Origin: Vibrio sp. Isolate32
Lineage (GTDB): Bacteria > Pseudomonadota > Gammaproteobacteria > Enterobacterales > Vibrionaceae
Assembly (NCBI RefSeq): GCF_022397955.1
Contig: NZ_JAKEUQ010000014.1
Coordinates: 511 to 64,510, forward strand
Direction: 5' to 3'
DNA length: 64,000 bases
Shown in pieces: positions 1 to 10,602 of this stretch. Position numbers and translations under genes: made by a program. The notes below the pieces were generated by a model that was not told the DNA's origin, did not search any database, and was given only the letters and a program-made list of their open reading frames with translations. Position 1 is the first letter of the stretch. The number at the start of each line of letters is the position of its first letter.

Positions 1-1017
1 GGTATCACTGGTGTTGCGATAGACAGCATCACCGACGATTCAGGTCTAGCGACGGACTTCATCACCAATGATGTCGATGGCATCACCGTCAGCGGTAGCC
101 TGACCGGCACGGTCAACAACGACATCGTCCAAGTGAGCCTTGATGGCGGCGCGACGTGGAACGACGCCACGGTCAGTGGTCTATCTTGGAGTTACGTGGA
201 CGCCACCACCCGCACCGACGGGGAAGTGCAGACTTACCAAGTGCGCGTGCTCGATTACGTCGGCAACGACACCGAGCTCAGTGACAGCCAAGACGTGACC
301 TTTGACATTGACGGCAGTGGCGGCGGCACCGGTACGGGTACCGGCGGCACCAACTCAGGCGTGACCGCGGTCTCTATCGACAGCATCACCGACGACTCAG
401 GTCTGGCGACAGACTTCATCACCAACGATGTGGACGGCATCACCGTCAGCGGTAGCCTGACCGGCACGGTCAACAACGACATCGTCCAAGTGAGCCTTGA
501 CGGCGGCGCGACGTGGAACGACGCCACGGTCAGTGGTCTATCTTGGAGTTACGTGGACGCCACCACCCGCACCGACGGGGAAGTGCAGACTTACCAAGTG
601 CGCGTGCTCGATTACGTCGGCAACGACACTGAGCTCAGTGACAGCCAAGATGTGACCTTTGACATTGACGGCAGTGGCGGCGGCACCGGTACGGGTACCG
701 GCGGCACCAACTCGGGCGTGACAGCAGTCTCTATCGATACTATTACTGATGACTCAGGTGCGGCAGACTTTGTTACTAACGATTTGGATGGCATCACCGT
801 CAGCGGTAGCCTGACCGGAACAGTCAACAACGACATCGTCCAAGTGAGCCTTGACGGCGGCGCGACGTGGAACGACGCCACGGTCAGTGGCAGCAGCTGG
901 AGTTACGTCGACGCCACCACCCGCAGCGACGGGGAAGTGCAGACGTACCAAGTGCGCGTGCTCGATTACGTCGGCAACGACACCGAGCTCAGTGACAGCC
1001 AAGACGTGACCTTTGAT
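1..1017 (+). repeat. Tandem repeat array of the adhesin (357-bp unit)
   Basis: The motif [11 protein letters not shown] recurs at bases 133, 490 and 844, giving periods of 357 and 354 bp (119 and 118 codons). Copies 1 and 2 are almost identical in DNA; copy 3 has a one-codon deletion and more substitutions at its start. The array is visibly more GC-rich than the unique part downstream of 1018. It continues past the left edge, so copy number cannot be given. Confidence 0.9.
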
Positions 1018-4000
1018 ACAACTATACCGTCGACACTAACATTAAGCATTGCAGACGCAGCAGACGGACACATAAATAATGCTGAAAACGTTGATGGCGT
1101 TGAAGTGGTAATATCTTTCACCGTTGGAGCAAGTGTTGGAGACATACTTACGTTAACACTTACTGATACAAATGGTGATGACACCACCTATACTCATACT
1201 CTCACAGGTAGCGACATAAGTGGAGGCAGTGCTGCTATTTTGGTCCCTAGCTTAACGGTTGAAGGGAGTTACGACGCAGTTAGTTCTCTAACTGATGGTG
1301 CCGGCAATGCGATAACGAGTAACTCTTTGGCATTCGCATACTTTGCAAGTCAACCTCCTACTGACGTCGATTTTACGTTAGGCGGAGGAAGCAGCATCGC
1401 GGTAAATACCACCACAAATAATATTCAGAACACTCCTCACATAACAACCCTAGCTGACGGTAATTATGTGATTGCTTACAGAGACGCTAATGCTTCTCCG
1501 ACCCAGACATTAGGTCAGTTATACCAGCAAGATGGCACGAAACTGGGCGCTGAATTTGTTATTGAAGTGACTAGTTTCGGTACTAGCACTATGATCGAGG
1601 ATATTACGTCGATGCCTAATGGTGGTTTTGCGGCATCTGGTGTAGTTGGCAGTGGGACCAGCACTATCGGGGTGGCAGTTTATGATGCTTTGGGTACGAA
1701 ACTGTATGAGATAGCACAGCCATCGAGTACAATACGAAGTTCTCTGACTGAGCTATCTGGAGGTGGGGTTGCGTTATTATCCACCAATTTAGCTCCTGCG
1801 ACCGATCAACTCGAACTACAGCTTTACGATGCGGCAGGTAGCCCATCAGGCTCTGCCATTGTGGTCCATAGTATCACGAGCGGCAGCAACGTGACTCGCC
1901 CACAGGTTGAGCAGCTTTCTGGTGGTAATATCGTTGTCGGTTACCAATTTAGTGGCGGGTCGGACTTTTACTATAAGTTCTATGATTCAGCGGGCACCCT
2001 ACTTAATACTGTTACACTTTCGGGCACCGCGAATGGCCAAACGAATATCACTTTGAGCCCTGATCTTGACGGCGGTGTCTCTGCAGTATATGAAGATGGA
2101 GGTAATCTTTACTTTATTTCATGGAATGAAGCCGGAGTTGAAGAAGTTGCACCCACGTTGGTTACAACCGGGGTAACACAACCCGATATCATTTCACTAA
2201 CTGGTGGTGGCTATGCTGTTGCGTATGGCCAAACGCCTCATGTTTTTGTTCAGCTTTTAGCTGGGGACGGTACAGCAATTGGTACGGCTCAGCAGATGAG
2301 TTCCTTAACCGGCTTTAGCTCCAATACTGCCCCTCACCTGACAGAACTTGAGAGTGGTGAATTGGCGTTAGTTTGGGCTGCTAACTCAACCAGCGGCACG
2401 AGTTGGGATATTGAACAACGTATTATTGGTGCGGGAACTCAAATATCCGAGCTGGCAGTCGCGGGTGACCTTCTTGGTATATTTAATAATGTTGTCGATG
2501 TAGACACGGGGGATACGTTTACCTATACATTAACGGATGATGCCTCTGGTGCTTTTGTTATAGACAGTGCAACCGGTGTGGTGACTGTTAACGATCCGAG
2601 CCAAATTGATTATGAAACATCTACATCCCTTAATATCACGGTCCGTGTTACAGATTCATATGGTAACACTTACGATGAAACGGTGACCGTTGCGGTACTT
2701 GATAAAACAGACCCGACAATTGATATTGTCGCTATTGATGACTTCGACGTTACGTGGACAGAAGCGAACAACGTTGTGATGTCTGGTACTACTACGGATG
2801 TCGAAGATGGACAAGTGGTCACTCTCACTGTAACGGACAGTGTGGGCGCCTCAACTACCTTTAGTGCGACGGTGACAAGTAATGCATGGAGTGTGACAAC
2901 GGATCTCACTGGTAAAGGGTTAACTCAGGGAACAATGACCGTTGTCGCATCGGTGACCGATTTAGCAGGCAATTTGGCATCCAATTCCGAAACTGCTTCG
3001 GTTGACTTGCCTGAAGCGCCTACCGATCTGGTGTGGGGCACCGCTGGTGAAGATTCGGTTGTGGTCAATACCACAATCGCAGGGAACCAATCTGCCTCGG
3101 TGACCACTTCACTCGCCGATGGGCGTTACGTGGTGGCGTGGAACAACGCAGTGGGTGGGTGGTCATCCCGCTTACAAATGTACAACGCTGATGGCACCAA
3201 ATCTGGTGGTGAGACACTGTTTTATGTGGCCGGGAATAACTTAGGGAATCCGATTGATATTCTCACTCTCTCCAATGGTGGGTTTGTGATCTCGACGATG
3301 ATGGCACACCTTGGAACTTACTATGCCGGTATTTCCGTATTCGATTCTTTAGGCAACCCAGTGTCGAGCTATTATGCACAAGGGTTAGCGTATAACTACA
3401 ACATAGCGGAAACGCCGACGGGTAACATTGCGATAGTGTATGAAGATCGCGGTGGGTCTCCGGATAAGCTTATGTTAGAGGTTCATACAACCACAGGAGC
3501 GCAAGTGCTAGGCCCTATTACGGTTGATGCTAGCTTCGCTGGTTCTAGAACTGGGTTGACAGTGCTCGATAATGGTAACCTAGTTGTGGCTTACCGTGAC
3601 GGCAACACTAATCCACACACTTTAGCTATTTATAATTCTGCAGGTGTACTTATCAGTTCTTCTACGTTTGGTAGCGGGGGGAATTCAGGCGATAATGTTC
3701 AGTTGACAACCACGGTGGATGGGGGGGTTGCGGCCATTTATGAAAATGCAGGTGACATTTACCTGCAAACATGGGACAGCAGTGGTGCAGTGACGTTGGC
3801 CGCTGTTCAAGTGACGACATCTGGTACCACTTCCCAGCCAGAGATCATCGCGTTGGCTTCGGGACGTTATTATCTTGTATGGAATGATTACCCCTCAGTG
3901 ATGGGACAGTATCTTGAAGCGGATGGTACTGCGATTACACCAGCAGTAGTCATCGGAACATCAGGTGGCTTGAACTCATCTCCTTCTATCGCAGAGTTGA

Positions 4001-4869
4001 CGACCGGTGAGGTGATTGTGTCTTGGCAAACTAATGATGCTGTGATTGGTGACGGTAATGGCACTGGTGTTGTAAAAAGACAAATTGGTTTCGGTCAGAT
4101 CAATGAAACGGCGGTAACTGGCGATATTGTACTGGGTTCTTTGTCTTTTGTGGATCCAGACGTCGGCGATACCGTGACCTACTCGTTAGCTGATGACGCC
4201 AATGGGGCATTTGCCATTGATGGTGCGACAGGTTTGGTGACGGTTAATGACGCTAGCCAAATTGATTACGAAGTCGCGGAAACGTTAAACATGACTGTTC
4301 GACTTACCGATAGTACTGGTTTGACCTACGATGAGGTGATTACGATTACCGTATCCGATGGTGCCGATGCAGCTATTTCGCCAACCGCTGGTGACGACGT
4401 ATTGTCAGGTACTTCAGCAGCAGATACTATTGATGCATTAGCAGGAAATGATACTGTCTATGGTGGTCGAGGAGCTGATACCCTTTCTGGGTCTGCTGGC
4501 AGTGATACTTTGGTGGGGTCTTTTGGTTCCGATATCTTAACCGGTGGTTCAGACGACGATATATTCGTCTTTGATACTAACTTCATAGACGGTCAGTCAG
4601 ATACGATTACGGACTTTGAAACCGATATAGATAAATTAGACTTTACTGATGTGCTCAATGACCCTGACCCATTAACGGTCGATGATTTACTTGGGTTGCT
4701 GACTGTTACGGAAAGTGGAGGAAATATGGAGCTCACATATACCCATGATGGAAACACTCAGACTGTGGTTCTTCAAGGATATTCACAAGCTGATTTAGGG
4801 TTAAGTGGCGCTGATAGTGATGCCATTATCACAGAGTTGTTTAATCGAAATATGTTCGTTAATGATTAA
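1..4869 (+). CDS. Giant RTX-type secreted adhesin, 3' part (5' end outside window)
   Basis: The frame is open from base 1, so the true start lies upstream; at least 1622 codons are present. Order seen: three Ig-like repeats joined by Gly/Thr-rich linkers (1-1017); another Ig-like domain (to about 1360); a stretch of seven motifs of the type L-x-G-G-x-x-V (about 1360-2440); a cadherin-like domain (about 2450-2700); an Ig-like domain (2700-3010); a second seven-motif stretch and second cadherin-like domain (3010-4360); RTX nonapeptides such as GNDTVYGGR (4390-4570); and an acidic tail with [15 protein letters not shown] typical of type I secretion substrates. Known of the family: calcium-stiffened surface adhesins exported by an ABC/TolC system for biofilm or host attachment. 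No secretion genes are in the window, so the partner is presumably upstream. The ligand is unknown. Confidence 0.85.
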   Translation, partial: GITGVAIDSITDDSGLATDFITNDVDGITVSGSLTGTVNNDIVQVSLDGGATWNDATVSGLSWSYVDATTRTDGEVQTYQVRVLDYVGNDTELSDSQDVTFDIDGSGGGTGTGTGGTNSGVTAVSIDSITDDSGLATDFITNDVDGITVSGSLTGTVNNDIVQVSLDGGATWNDATVSGLSWSYVDATTRTDGEVQTYQVRVLDYVGNDTELSDSQDVTFDIDGSGGGTGTGTGGTNSGVTAVSIDTITDDSGAADFVTNDLDGITVSGSLTGTVNNDIVQVSLDGGATWNDATVSGSSWSYVDATTRSDGEVQTYQVRVLDYVGNDTELSDSQDVTFDTTIPSTLTLSIADAADGHINNAENVDGVEVVISFTVGASVGDILTLTLTDTNGDDTTYTHTLTGSDISGGSAAILVPSLTVEGSYDAVSSLTDGAGNAITSNSLAFAYFASQPPTDVDFTLGGGSSIAVNTTTNNIQNTPHITTLADGNYVIAYRDANASPTQTLGQLYQQDGTKLGAEFVIEVTSFGTSTMIEDITSMPNGGFAASGVVGSGTSTIGVAVYDALGTKLYEIAQPSSTIRSSLTELSGGGVALLSTNLAPATDQLELQLYDAAGSPSGSAIVVHSITSGSNVTRPQVEQLSGGNIVVGYQFSGGSDFYYKFYDSAGTLLNTVTLSGTANGQTNITLSPDLDGGVSAVYEDGGNLYFISWNEAGVEEVAPTLVTTGVTQPDIISLTGGGYAVAYGQTPHVFVQLLAGDGTAIGTAQQMSSLTGFSSNTAPHLTELESGELALVWAANSTSGTSWDIEQRIIGAGTQISELAVAGDLLGIFNNVVDVDTGDTFTYTLTDDASGAFVIDSATGVVTVNDPSQIDYETSTSLNITVRVTDSYGNTYDETVTVAVLDKTDPTIDIVAIDDFDVTWTEANNVVMSGTTTDVEDGQVVTLTVTDSVGASTTFSATVTSNAWSVTTDLTGKGLTQGTMTVVASVTDLAGNLASNSETASVDLPEAPTDLVWGTAGEDSVVVNTTIAGNQSASVTTSLADGRYVVAWNNAVGGWSSRLQMYNADGTKSGGETLFYVAGNNLGNPIDILTLSNGGFVISTMMAHLGTYYAGISVFDSLGNPVSSYYAQGLAYNYNIAETPTGNIAIVYEDRGGSPDKLMLEVHTTTGAQVLGPITVDASFAGSRTGLTVLDNGNLVVAYRDGNTNPHTLAIYNSAGVLISSSTFGSGGNSGDNVQLTTTVDGGVAAIYENAGDIYLQTWDSSGAVTLAAVQVTTSGTTSQPEIIALASGRYYLVWNDYPSVMGQYLEADGTAITPAVVIGTSGGLNSSPSIAELTTGEVIVSWQTNDAVIGDGNGTGVVKRQIGFGQINETAVTGDIVLGSLSFVDPDVGDTVTYSLADDANGAFAIDGATGLVTVNDASQIDYEVAETLNMTVRLTDSTGLTYDEVITITVSDGADAAISPTAGDDVLSGTSAADTIDALAGNDTVYGGRGADTLSGSAGSDTLVGSFGSDILTGGSDDDIFVFDTNFIDGQSDTITDFETDIDKLDFTDVLNDPDPLTVDDLLGLLTVTESGGNMELTYTHDGNTQTVVLQGYSQADLGLSGADSDAIITELFNRNMFVND

Positions 4870-4923
4870 ATTATGCTGAAGCTAGCCATTGTTGTGACAG
4901 CTTTAAAATGAAATAACGAAATA

Positions 4924-4960
4924 GAGTCGCCCCTGTTTCTTTCGGTTACGGGGGAGACTC
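4924..4960 (+). terminator. Probable terminator hairpin after the adhesin
   Basis: An imperfect stem pairs GAGTCGCCCC with GGGGGAGACTC around a T-rich loop, 54 bases after the adhesin stop codon. The trailing sequence is only moderately T-rich, so termination strength is uncertain. Confidence 0.5.
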
Positions 4961-5129
4961 AAATTTCTCTCAACAAAGAGTTTAACTTTTTAGACGAATA
5001 TTTCAGGGAGAGTTGGCCATTACGACAGCGTTCTCATTTTGGCTAGCTATACATTAATACCTCTGTTTTGTATAAATACCTAGCAACGTGCTGCAAAAAT
5101 CAGATCAAAAGATAAACAGCCTCTATTTT

Positions 5130-6002
5130 TTAGTCGTCCCTATACTTTACTAGCTCACTTTTTGATTGTCGTATCACGTTGAAACCTTTCTCTTCTAATA
5201 ACTGTAAAAGGTTACCTTCTCCTATCAGGTGTAAAGTTCCGACGACTAATAAGTAGTCTCCTTTCGCGTCGAGTTTCCAGTCATTGGCTGATAGTTTGTT
5301 TGCCCAGTCTACGTTGCGATTTGTTAGGAATGCTTTCTCAAGCTCGGTTGGCATTTCAGACAACTCCGCAAAACCCTCAAGTTTGGACTCATCACCCGCT
5401 TTCCAGCTTTCAATAAGGCAATGTACAACACGGTCCGTTTGGTCAAACTCTTCAAGGCTAGTCAACAACCATTCTTTACCCGAATCTTTTTGTCCGGCGA
5501 TTAGGTCAATTTGAAATTGTAGCGGCTCTAAGCTGATAACTGGAACATCTGCCATGGTCGCTTGATTGGCGAGAGTTACGTCTACACCGCTGGCCGAACC
5601 GTAACCAAGGTCTTTTAACTGTTGCATTTGTATCGACAGAGATGTCGCCCAAGGTGGTGAGCTCAATAGTTGCTGAGTCGGCATTCCCAAAGATTTTGAA
5701 ATGCTTGTCAGTAACTGCTTTTGTTCTGCGTTGAGCGTATCAGCCGTGGTGACTGTCGTAGTTGGGTATACAACACCTTCGGATTTCCTGATATCCGTTT
5801 CGATGATTAGGCCATCACTCTCTTTTAATTTGTCGGTAATCTGCGTGGGAAGTGGATACATGCTCTCATCCCCAACGTGTATAGAACCTAAAATCGTTAA
5901 GGTCAGATCATCTTTTTTGGCTTGCCAATACAGAGGTTCTGCTAAAGCGTGCTTAGTAGTAAAGGTAAGAGCGAGTAACGTTAAGTATAAGAATGTGCGC
6001 AA
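5130..6002 (-). CDS. TraB/GumN-family periplasmic protein
   Basis: The 290-residue product begins with a signal peptide (about residues 1-21, ending ALA before EPLYW). Two histidine motifs mark the TraB/GumN fold: GSIHVGDESMYPLP near residue 39 and VGTLHLIGEGN near residue 253. Some family members are proposed metal-dependent proteases or haem-binding proteins; the role in Vibrio is not established. The gene stands alone, convergent with the adhesin and divergent from the chitobiase gene. Length fits the bacterial family (E. coli YbaP-like). Family assignment is good; substrate and pathway are unknown. Confidence 0.75.
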   Translation of the reverse strand: MRTFLYLTLLALTFTTKHALAEPLYWQAKKDDLTLTILGSIHVGDESMYPLPTQITDKLKESDGLIIETDIRKSEGVVYPTTTVTTADTLNAEQKQLLTSISKSLGMPTQQLLSSPPWATSLSIQMQQLKDLGYGSASGVDVTLANQATMADVPVISLEPLQFQIDLIAGQKDSGKEWLLTSLEEFDQTDRVVHCLIESWKAGDESKLEGFAELSEMPTELEKAFLTNRNVDWANKLSANDWKLDAKGDYLLVVGTLHLIGEGNLLQLLEEKGFNVIRQSKSELVKYRDD

Positions 6003-6405
6003 AGAGAGCTCCTAGAGGAAGACGTAACTCGTTAAAAATGATTTTGACGGAGTTTTTTAACGGTTTTTTTTGAGAACAATGTCACGTTGTTTGTACGGAA
6101 AGTATAACAATACGCTGAAACTCTAAATCCTTTCTGGCTATCAATGACACGATTTTATGAAATCGCTAAAAAAGATTGTGATTCATTTCTCAAATTTTAC
6201 GTCAAAATAAAAATGACGGAAGTGCCGTTGGTTCTAACTTAATGATTTTAATATGAATAATATTTTCAAGATTTTTGAGATTTGAAGCCGATCACTTTAT
6301 TAACTCGATTTAATTCACGGTAAAAAATAAGCCCATATAGTTTGTCTAACTTTCGAAGCGCTCCATTTTGCTTCTTATTCAATTTTTAATTTATGGGTGA
6401 ATACG
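6003..6405. other. Intergenic region before the chitobiase gene
   Basis: This AT-rich divergent region of about 400 bases separates the TraB/GumN gene from the chitobiase gene. A CRP-like sequence, TGTGA-N6-TCTCA, lies at 6177-6192 (one mismatch in the second half-site). The region must carry promoters for both genes, but no clear -35/-10 pair was found. No small gene or stable hairpin was seen. Confidence 0.4.
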
Positions 6406-9060
6406 ATGTTGAAGAGAAACTTACTATCTGTAGCGGTATTGGCTGGCCTAACGGGTTGTGCAGTAACACAAGCACCAGAACAAAAAGTATTGAATGCACT
6501 GGCTGACAATCTTGATGTTCAGTACGAAATTCTAACTAACCACGGTGCGAATGAAGGCTTAGCTTGTCAGGACCTAGGTGCTGAATGGGCGTCATGTAAC
6601 AAAGTAAACATGACGCTAACTAATGAAGGCGAAGCGATTGATTCGAAAGATTGGAGCATCTACTTCCACAGTATTCGTCTTATTCTAGATGTTGATAATG
6701 AGCAATTTAAGATCACTCACGTCACTGGTGACCTTCACAAGCTAGAACCTACTGAAAAATTTGACGGCTTTGCGGCTGGCGAAGAAGTGGTTCTTCCGTT
6801 AACGAGTGAATACTGGCAACTGTTTGAAACTGACTTTATGCCAGGTGCATTCGTGACGGCGCCAAACGCAGAACCTAAGATGATTGCATCATTGAATACA
6901 GAAGATGTTGCATCGTTCGTAACCGGTCTAGAGGGTAACAACCTTAAGCGTACGCCTGATGATAATAACGTAATGGCAACAGCGGTGACGCGTTTTGAAA
7001 AGAATGCTGATCTAGCAACTCAAGATGTATCAACAACGCTATTGCCAACGCCAATGTCGGTAGAAGCGGGTGAAGGTTCTGTGAGCATTGCTGGTGGTAT
7101 TGCTTTACCAAGAGACGTATTCGACGCTGAACAGTTCGCAGCAATTGAAGAACGTGCAGATGTGGTAAACGTAGATGTGAGTGGTGACCTTCCTGTAAGT
7201 GTTGCCGTTGTTCCTACTCAGTTTACGGGTGATTTAGCAAAATCTGGCGCTTATGAACTAAGCATCTCGGAAGAGGGGATTGCGATTAAAGCGTTTGATA
7301 AAACGGGTGCTTTCTACGCAGTTCAGTCTATTTTTGGCCTAATAGACAGTCAGAACGCTGAATCATTACCACAACTGTCAATTAAAGATGCTCCGCGCTT
7401 TGATTACCGTGGTGTGATGGTGGACGTTGCTCGAAACTTCCACTCAAAAGATGCCATCCTAGCAACGCTAGATCAAATGGCTGCATACAAGATGAATAAA
7501 CTGCACCTTCACTTAACGGATGATGAAGGCTGGCGTTTAGAAATCCCAGGTTTACCAGAGCTAACGGATGTAGGGTCTAATCGTTGCTTTGATTTGGATG
7601 AACAAAGCTGCTTACTGCCTCAGCTAGGTTCTGGTCCAACAACAGACAACTTTGGCTCTGGTTTCTTTAGTAAAGCGGATTACGTCGAAATCTTAAGCTA
7701 CGCTAAAGCGCGCAGCATCGAAGTTATCCCTGAAATTGATATGCCAGCACACGCTCGTTCAGCTGTGGTATCAATGGAAGCGCGTTACACTCGTCTAATG
7801 GCGGAAGGTAAAGAAGCAGAAGCGAACGAATACCGCTTGATGGATCCACAAGATACATCGAACGTAACCACGGTTCAGTTCTACGATAAGCAAAGCTTCA
7901 TTAACCCATGTATGGAGTCATCAACACACTTCGTCGATAAAGTCATCTCTGAAGTGGCGGCAATGCACCAAGAAGCAGGCGTTCCGCTAACGACTTGGCA
8001 CTTCGGCGGCGATGAAGCGAAAAACATCAAGTTAGGTGCCGGCTTACAAGACATCAATGCGGAAGATAAAGTGGCTTGGAAGGGCAACATCGATTTGTCT
8101 AAGCAAGATAAACCATTCCAACAGTCTCCACAGTGTCAGTCGTTGATTGCTAATGGTACCGTGAGTGATTTTGGCCACCTACCAGGTTACTTCGCTAAAG
8201 AGGTATCAAAGATTGTTGCAGATAAAGGCATTCCACACTTCCAAGCGTGGCAAGATGGTCTGAAGTACGTTGAAGAAGGTGAAGCTGGTTTCGCGACTGA
8301 AACGACTCGCGTGAACTTCTGGGACGTTCTTTACTGGGGCGGTACTTCATCTGTATACGACTGGTCAGCAAAAGGTTATGACGTAGTTGTTTCGAACCCA
8401 GACTACGTATATATGGATATGCCATACGAAGTTGACGCAGCAGAGCGCGGTTACTACTGGGCAACTCGTGCAACCGATACCCGTAAGATGTTTGGCTTCG
8501 CACCAGAAAACATGCCACAAAACGCAGAAACGTCACTAGATCGTGATGGCAATGGTTTTACAGGCAAAGGTGAGGTTGAAGCGAAACCTTTCTATGGTCT
8601 GTCAGCTCAACTTTGGTCTGAAACTGTACGTACTGACGAGCAATATGAATACATGGTGTTCCCTCGCGTACTAGCAGCTGCAGAGCGCGCATGGCACAGA
8701 GCAGATTGGGAAAACGACTACAAGGTTGGCGTTGAATACTCTCAAGAAACTAACTTAGTGAATAAGCAAGCGCTAAACAGCGACTTCAATCGCTTCGCGA
8801 ATATCGTGGGACAACGTGAGCTGGCTAAGCTAGAAAAAGCGGGCATTGACTACCGACTACCAGTACCGGGTGCGAAGGTTGTTGACGGTAAGTTAGCGAT
8901 GAACGTTCAATTCCCAGGTGTAGAGCTTCAATACTCAGCGGATGGTGAAAACTGGCTAACGTATGATGAGCAGCAACGTCCATCGGTTTCTGGTGAAACT
9001 TACATCCGCTCTATTTCAGAAAGTGGTGAGAAAGTAAGTCGAGTAACGTCAGTTAAATAA
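6406..9060 (+). CDS. chb: Chitobiase / beta-N-acetylhexosaminidase, GH20 outer-membrane lipoprotein
   Basis: This enzyme hydrolyses chitobiose and other GlcNAc oligomers to GlcNAc. The ATG at 6406 is chosen because GGGTGA ends five bases before it; an in-frame GTG at 6397 is possible but less likely. The start gives a lipoprotein signal peptide with lipobox LTGC and lipidated Cys18, and 884 residues, close to the Vibrio chitobiase length. Order: N-terminal carbohydrate-binding domain, GH20b domain, catalytic barrel starting near FDYRGVMVDVARNFH, and a C-terminal domain. The catalytic Asp-Glu pair is D536-E537 in HFGGDEAKN. The gene is monocistronic, with a strong terminator after it. Expression is probably tied to chitin and carbon status. 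Substrate preference is inferred from family. Confidence 0.92.
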   Translation: MLKRNLLSVAVLAGLTGCAVTQAPEQKVLNALADNLDVQYEILTNHGANEGLACQDLGAEWASCNKVNMTLTNEGEAIDSKDWSIYFHSIRLILDVDNEQFKITHVTGDLHKLEPTEKFDGFAAGEEVVLPLTSEYWQLFETDFMPGAFVTAPNAEPKMIASLNTEDVASFVTGLEGNNLKRTPDDNNVMATAVTRFEKNADLATQDVSTTLLPTPMSVEAGEGSVSIAGGIALPRDVFDAEQFAAIEERADVVNVDVSGDLPVSVAVVPTQFTGDLAKSGAYELSISEEGIAIKAFDKTGAFYAVQSIFGLIDSQNAESLPQLSIKDAPRFDYRGVMVDVARNFHSKDAILATLDQMAAYKMNKLHLHLTDDEGWRLEIPGLPELTDVGSNRCFDLDEQSCLLPQLGSGPTTDNFGSGFFSKADYVEILSYAKARSIEVIPEIDMPAHARSAVVSMEARYTRLMAEGKEAEANEYRLMDPQDTSNVTTVQFYDKQSFINPCMESSTHFVDKVISEVAAMHQEAGVPLTTWHFGGDEAKNIKLGAGLQDINAEDKVAWKGNIDLSKQDKPFQQSPQCQSLIANGTVSDFGHLPGYFAKEVSKIVADKGIPHFQAWQDGLKYVEEGEAGFATETTRVNFWDVLYWGGTSSVYDWSAKGYDVVVSNPDYVYMDMPYEVDAAERGYYWATRATDTRKMFGFAPENMPQNAETSLDRDGNGFTGKGEVEAKPFYGLSAQLWSETVRTDEQYEYMVFPRVLAAAERAWHRADWENDYKVGVEYSQETNLVNKQALNSDFNRFANIVGQRELAKLEKAGIDYRLPVPGAKVVDGKLAMNVQFPGVELQYSADGENWLTYDEQQRPSVSGETYIRSISESGEKVSRVTSVK

Positions 9061-9080
9061 TCGATAAGCAACATTAATAG

Positions 9081-9133
9081 AAGAGCTCCCTAGCTATCAC
9101 CTTACTTAAGGTTAAAAATGGGAGCTCTTTTTG
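9081..9133 (+). terminator. Rho-independent terminator after chb
   Basis: A perfect 10-bp stem (AAGAGCTCCC at 9081-9090 with GGGAGCTCTT at 9120-9129) is followed by a T run. It lies 20 bases after the chb stop codon. Confidence 0.9.
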
Positions 9134-9593
9134 TTTGCTGCGAATTAGGTGCATATCCAAAACTGAAGCATATAGAAATCGACTTTGTTTATATCGTAAA
9201 CAATACACATAAAGTGATTTTTATCCCAAAAGTGACGCACTTCTCATTATTCTCTTCGAAAAATAAGTCCCCGATAAAAAACTCTAAATCAGATGTGACT
9301 CAACTATCCAAATCTAATTTTTCTTCGTGAAATAAAGTGATCCCGATCTGTGCATTTTCTGTTCTTTAGTTTTTTACCAATTTTTATATTTTTAACTTGT
9401 TGATTTTATTGTGTTAAATATCTTATCTTTTTTTGATAGTGAGAAGGATCACTCTGTTGGTTCTTTTATTTTGAAACGAAAATTAATTCGAGCAACATAG
9501 ATTTCATGCCAGGGAGGCGACTAATTACTCAGCGACGAAGGTGAATGATATACCGAAGATATGTCGCTTAAAATCAAACTAAGGCAGTTAATT
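9134..9593. other. Intergenic region upstream of the porin gene
   Basis: About 460 AT-rich bases hold no convincing gene. A short open frame starting at 9118 overlaps the chb terminator and has no ribosome-binding site or recognisable protein features. A perfect CRP-like palindrome, AGTGA-N6-TCACT, lies at 9438-9453, about 140 bases before the porin start, suggesting cAMP-CRP control. An AAGG ribosome-binding site lies at 9581-9584. Confidence 0.5.
9438..9453. promoter_or_regulatory. Candidate CRP-binding site
   Basis: AGTGA-GAAGGA-TCACT is a perfect 5-6-5 inverted repeat, one base per half-site away from the CRP consensus TGTGA-N6-TCACA. Its place upstream of a carbohydrate-type porin fits catabolite control, but binding is inferred. 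Confidence 0.4.
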
Positions 9594-10340
9594 ATGAAAA
9601 AAGTATTTGCATTAAGCGCTCTAGCAGTAGCATTTTCTTCAAACGTTCTAGCGGACTCTTCTTACGTTACTGGTAACCTTCAAGCGCATACTGACGATCT
9701 TCACGGTTCGAAAATGACGTCTACTTTAGAGGCTGGTCATACCTTTGATTTCGATTTTGGTGGTTTCACGGTTTATACTGAGATTGATGGTATTCAACTA
9801 GGTGAATTGACAACAGAACGTCAAGAAATTGGTCAAATTAATACTAATGGTTCTTCGGCAAACCCAGCTTGGACAATCGGTGGTGAACAAGCGTTTAACA
9901 TCAACGATAACCTTTGGGTGGCGGCTGGTTACCAACATTTAGTGGTTGAAGGTGACACGGTTCAATACCGTCCACTTGTTAAAATTGGCTACAATTTTGA
10001 TAACGGCATTGCAATCAGCAACCGTACTCGTGCTCACATCAACGAAAATAGCGATTTGAGCACAGATGTTCGTATGGATAACCGTATTGCTTACACAGTA
10101 AATAACGAACTAACACTGAGTTACAATAACGTGTATGTTTTTGCTGGTAACGAGTCAGATAAAGGCAACGGTGTAATGAAGAAGCAAGATTCTATGGACC
10201 ACGAGCTTCGTGCTACATGGACTCGCAACGGAGTTCAACCTTATTTTGAGTACCGTAGCCAAGCAAACGGCGTGAAAGACTCAACAGGTTCGAACATCGA
10301 CAACCATGCATTTGTCTTTGGTGCTTCTTACGGCTTCTAA
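9594..10340 (+). CDS. Small outer-membrane beta-barrel porin, KdgM/OmpG-like
   Basis: The ATG at 9594 is preferred over one 33 bases upstream because it has AAGG nine bases ahead and opens directly into a signal peptide (MKKVFALSALAVAFSSNVLA). The mature chain of about 228 residues is rich in alternating beta segments, contains YRPLVKIGYNFDNGIAI, and ends in SYGF, a typical C-terminal aromatic signal for outer-membrane insertion by the BAM machinery. Size and motifs resemble the 12-stranded KdgM-type oligosaccharide porins. The chb gene just upstream, and the CRP-like site, suggest uptake of an oligosaccharide, possibly chitin-derived, but the substrate cannot be read from the sequence. A generic OmpG-like porin is the main alternative. 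Confidence 0.6.
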   Translation: MKKVFALSALAVAFSSNVLADSSYVTGNLQAHTDDLHGSKMTSTLEAGHTFDFDFGGFTVYTEIDGIQLGELTTERQEIGQINTNGSSANPAWTIGGEQAFNINDNLWVAAGYQHLVVEGDTVQYRPLVKIGYNFDNGIAISNRTRAHINENSDLSTDVRMDNRIAYTVNNELTLSYNNVYVFAGNESDKGNGVMKKQDSMDHELRATWTRNGVQPYFEYRSQANGVKDSTGSNIDNHAFVFGASYGF

Positions 10341-10450
10341 GCCGATTCATTTGGCTGTCTAGTTGAGTTAGATTATTAGCCGAGTGAGTTTCTTCGTTAA
10401 ATAACTTTTTTGTCAAATAGCTTCTTAGCTAATTAGCGAGGGGAACATAG

Positions 10451-10476
10451 CGGTACTAACAGCCCAGTTGGTGCCG
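10451..10476 (+). other. Strong isolated stem-loop between porin and copper genes
   Basis: CGGTACTAAC (10451-10460) pairs along all ten positions, two of them G-U, with GTTGGTGCCG (10467-10476) around a six-base loop. No T run follows. It could be part of the porin 3' UTR or of a small RNA ending at the next hairpin. Confidence 0.45.
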
Positions 10477-10507
10477 CGACAAGATTTGCTTTACTGTCCA
10501 AAAGCAA

Positions 10508-10557
10508 AGAGCCTAGCAAGTAAACCACATTCTTGGGTTTACTCAATCCTAGGCTCT
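10508..10557. terminator. Bidirectional terminator between the porin and copper genes
   Basis: AGAGCCTAG (10508-10516) pairs with CTAGGCTCT (10549-10557), with an inner stem TAAACC/GGTTTA. It is placed to end both the rightward porin transcript and the leftward copper operon, which stops at 10603. Confidence 0.75.
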
Positions 10558-10602
10558 ATTTTATGACTTCTTTTTATTGCTGCGTGTTGGTCTGTTTAAG
10601 TT

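Noticed and set aside
255..881. Two nearly identical antisense open frames opposite the adhesin repeats
   Set aside because: They mirror the tandem repeats on the plus strand and have no start signal or protein features of their own; they repeat only because the DNA repeats.
9118..9330. A 70-codon open frame after chb
   Set aside because: It begins within the right arm of the chb terminator, lacks a ribosome-binding site and encodes no recognisable protein.
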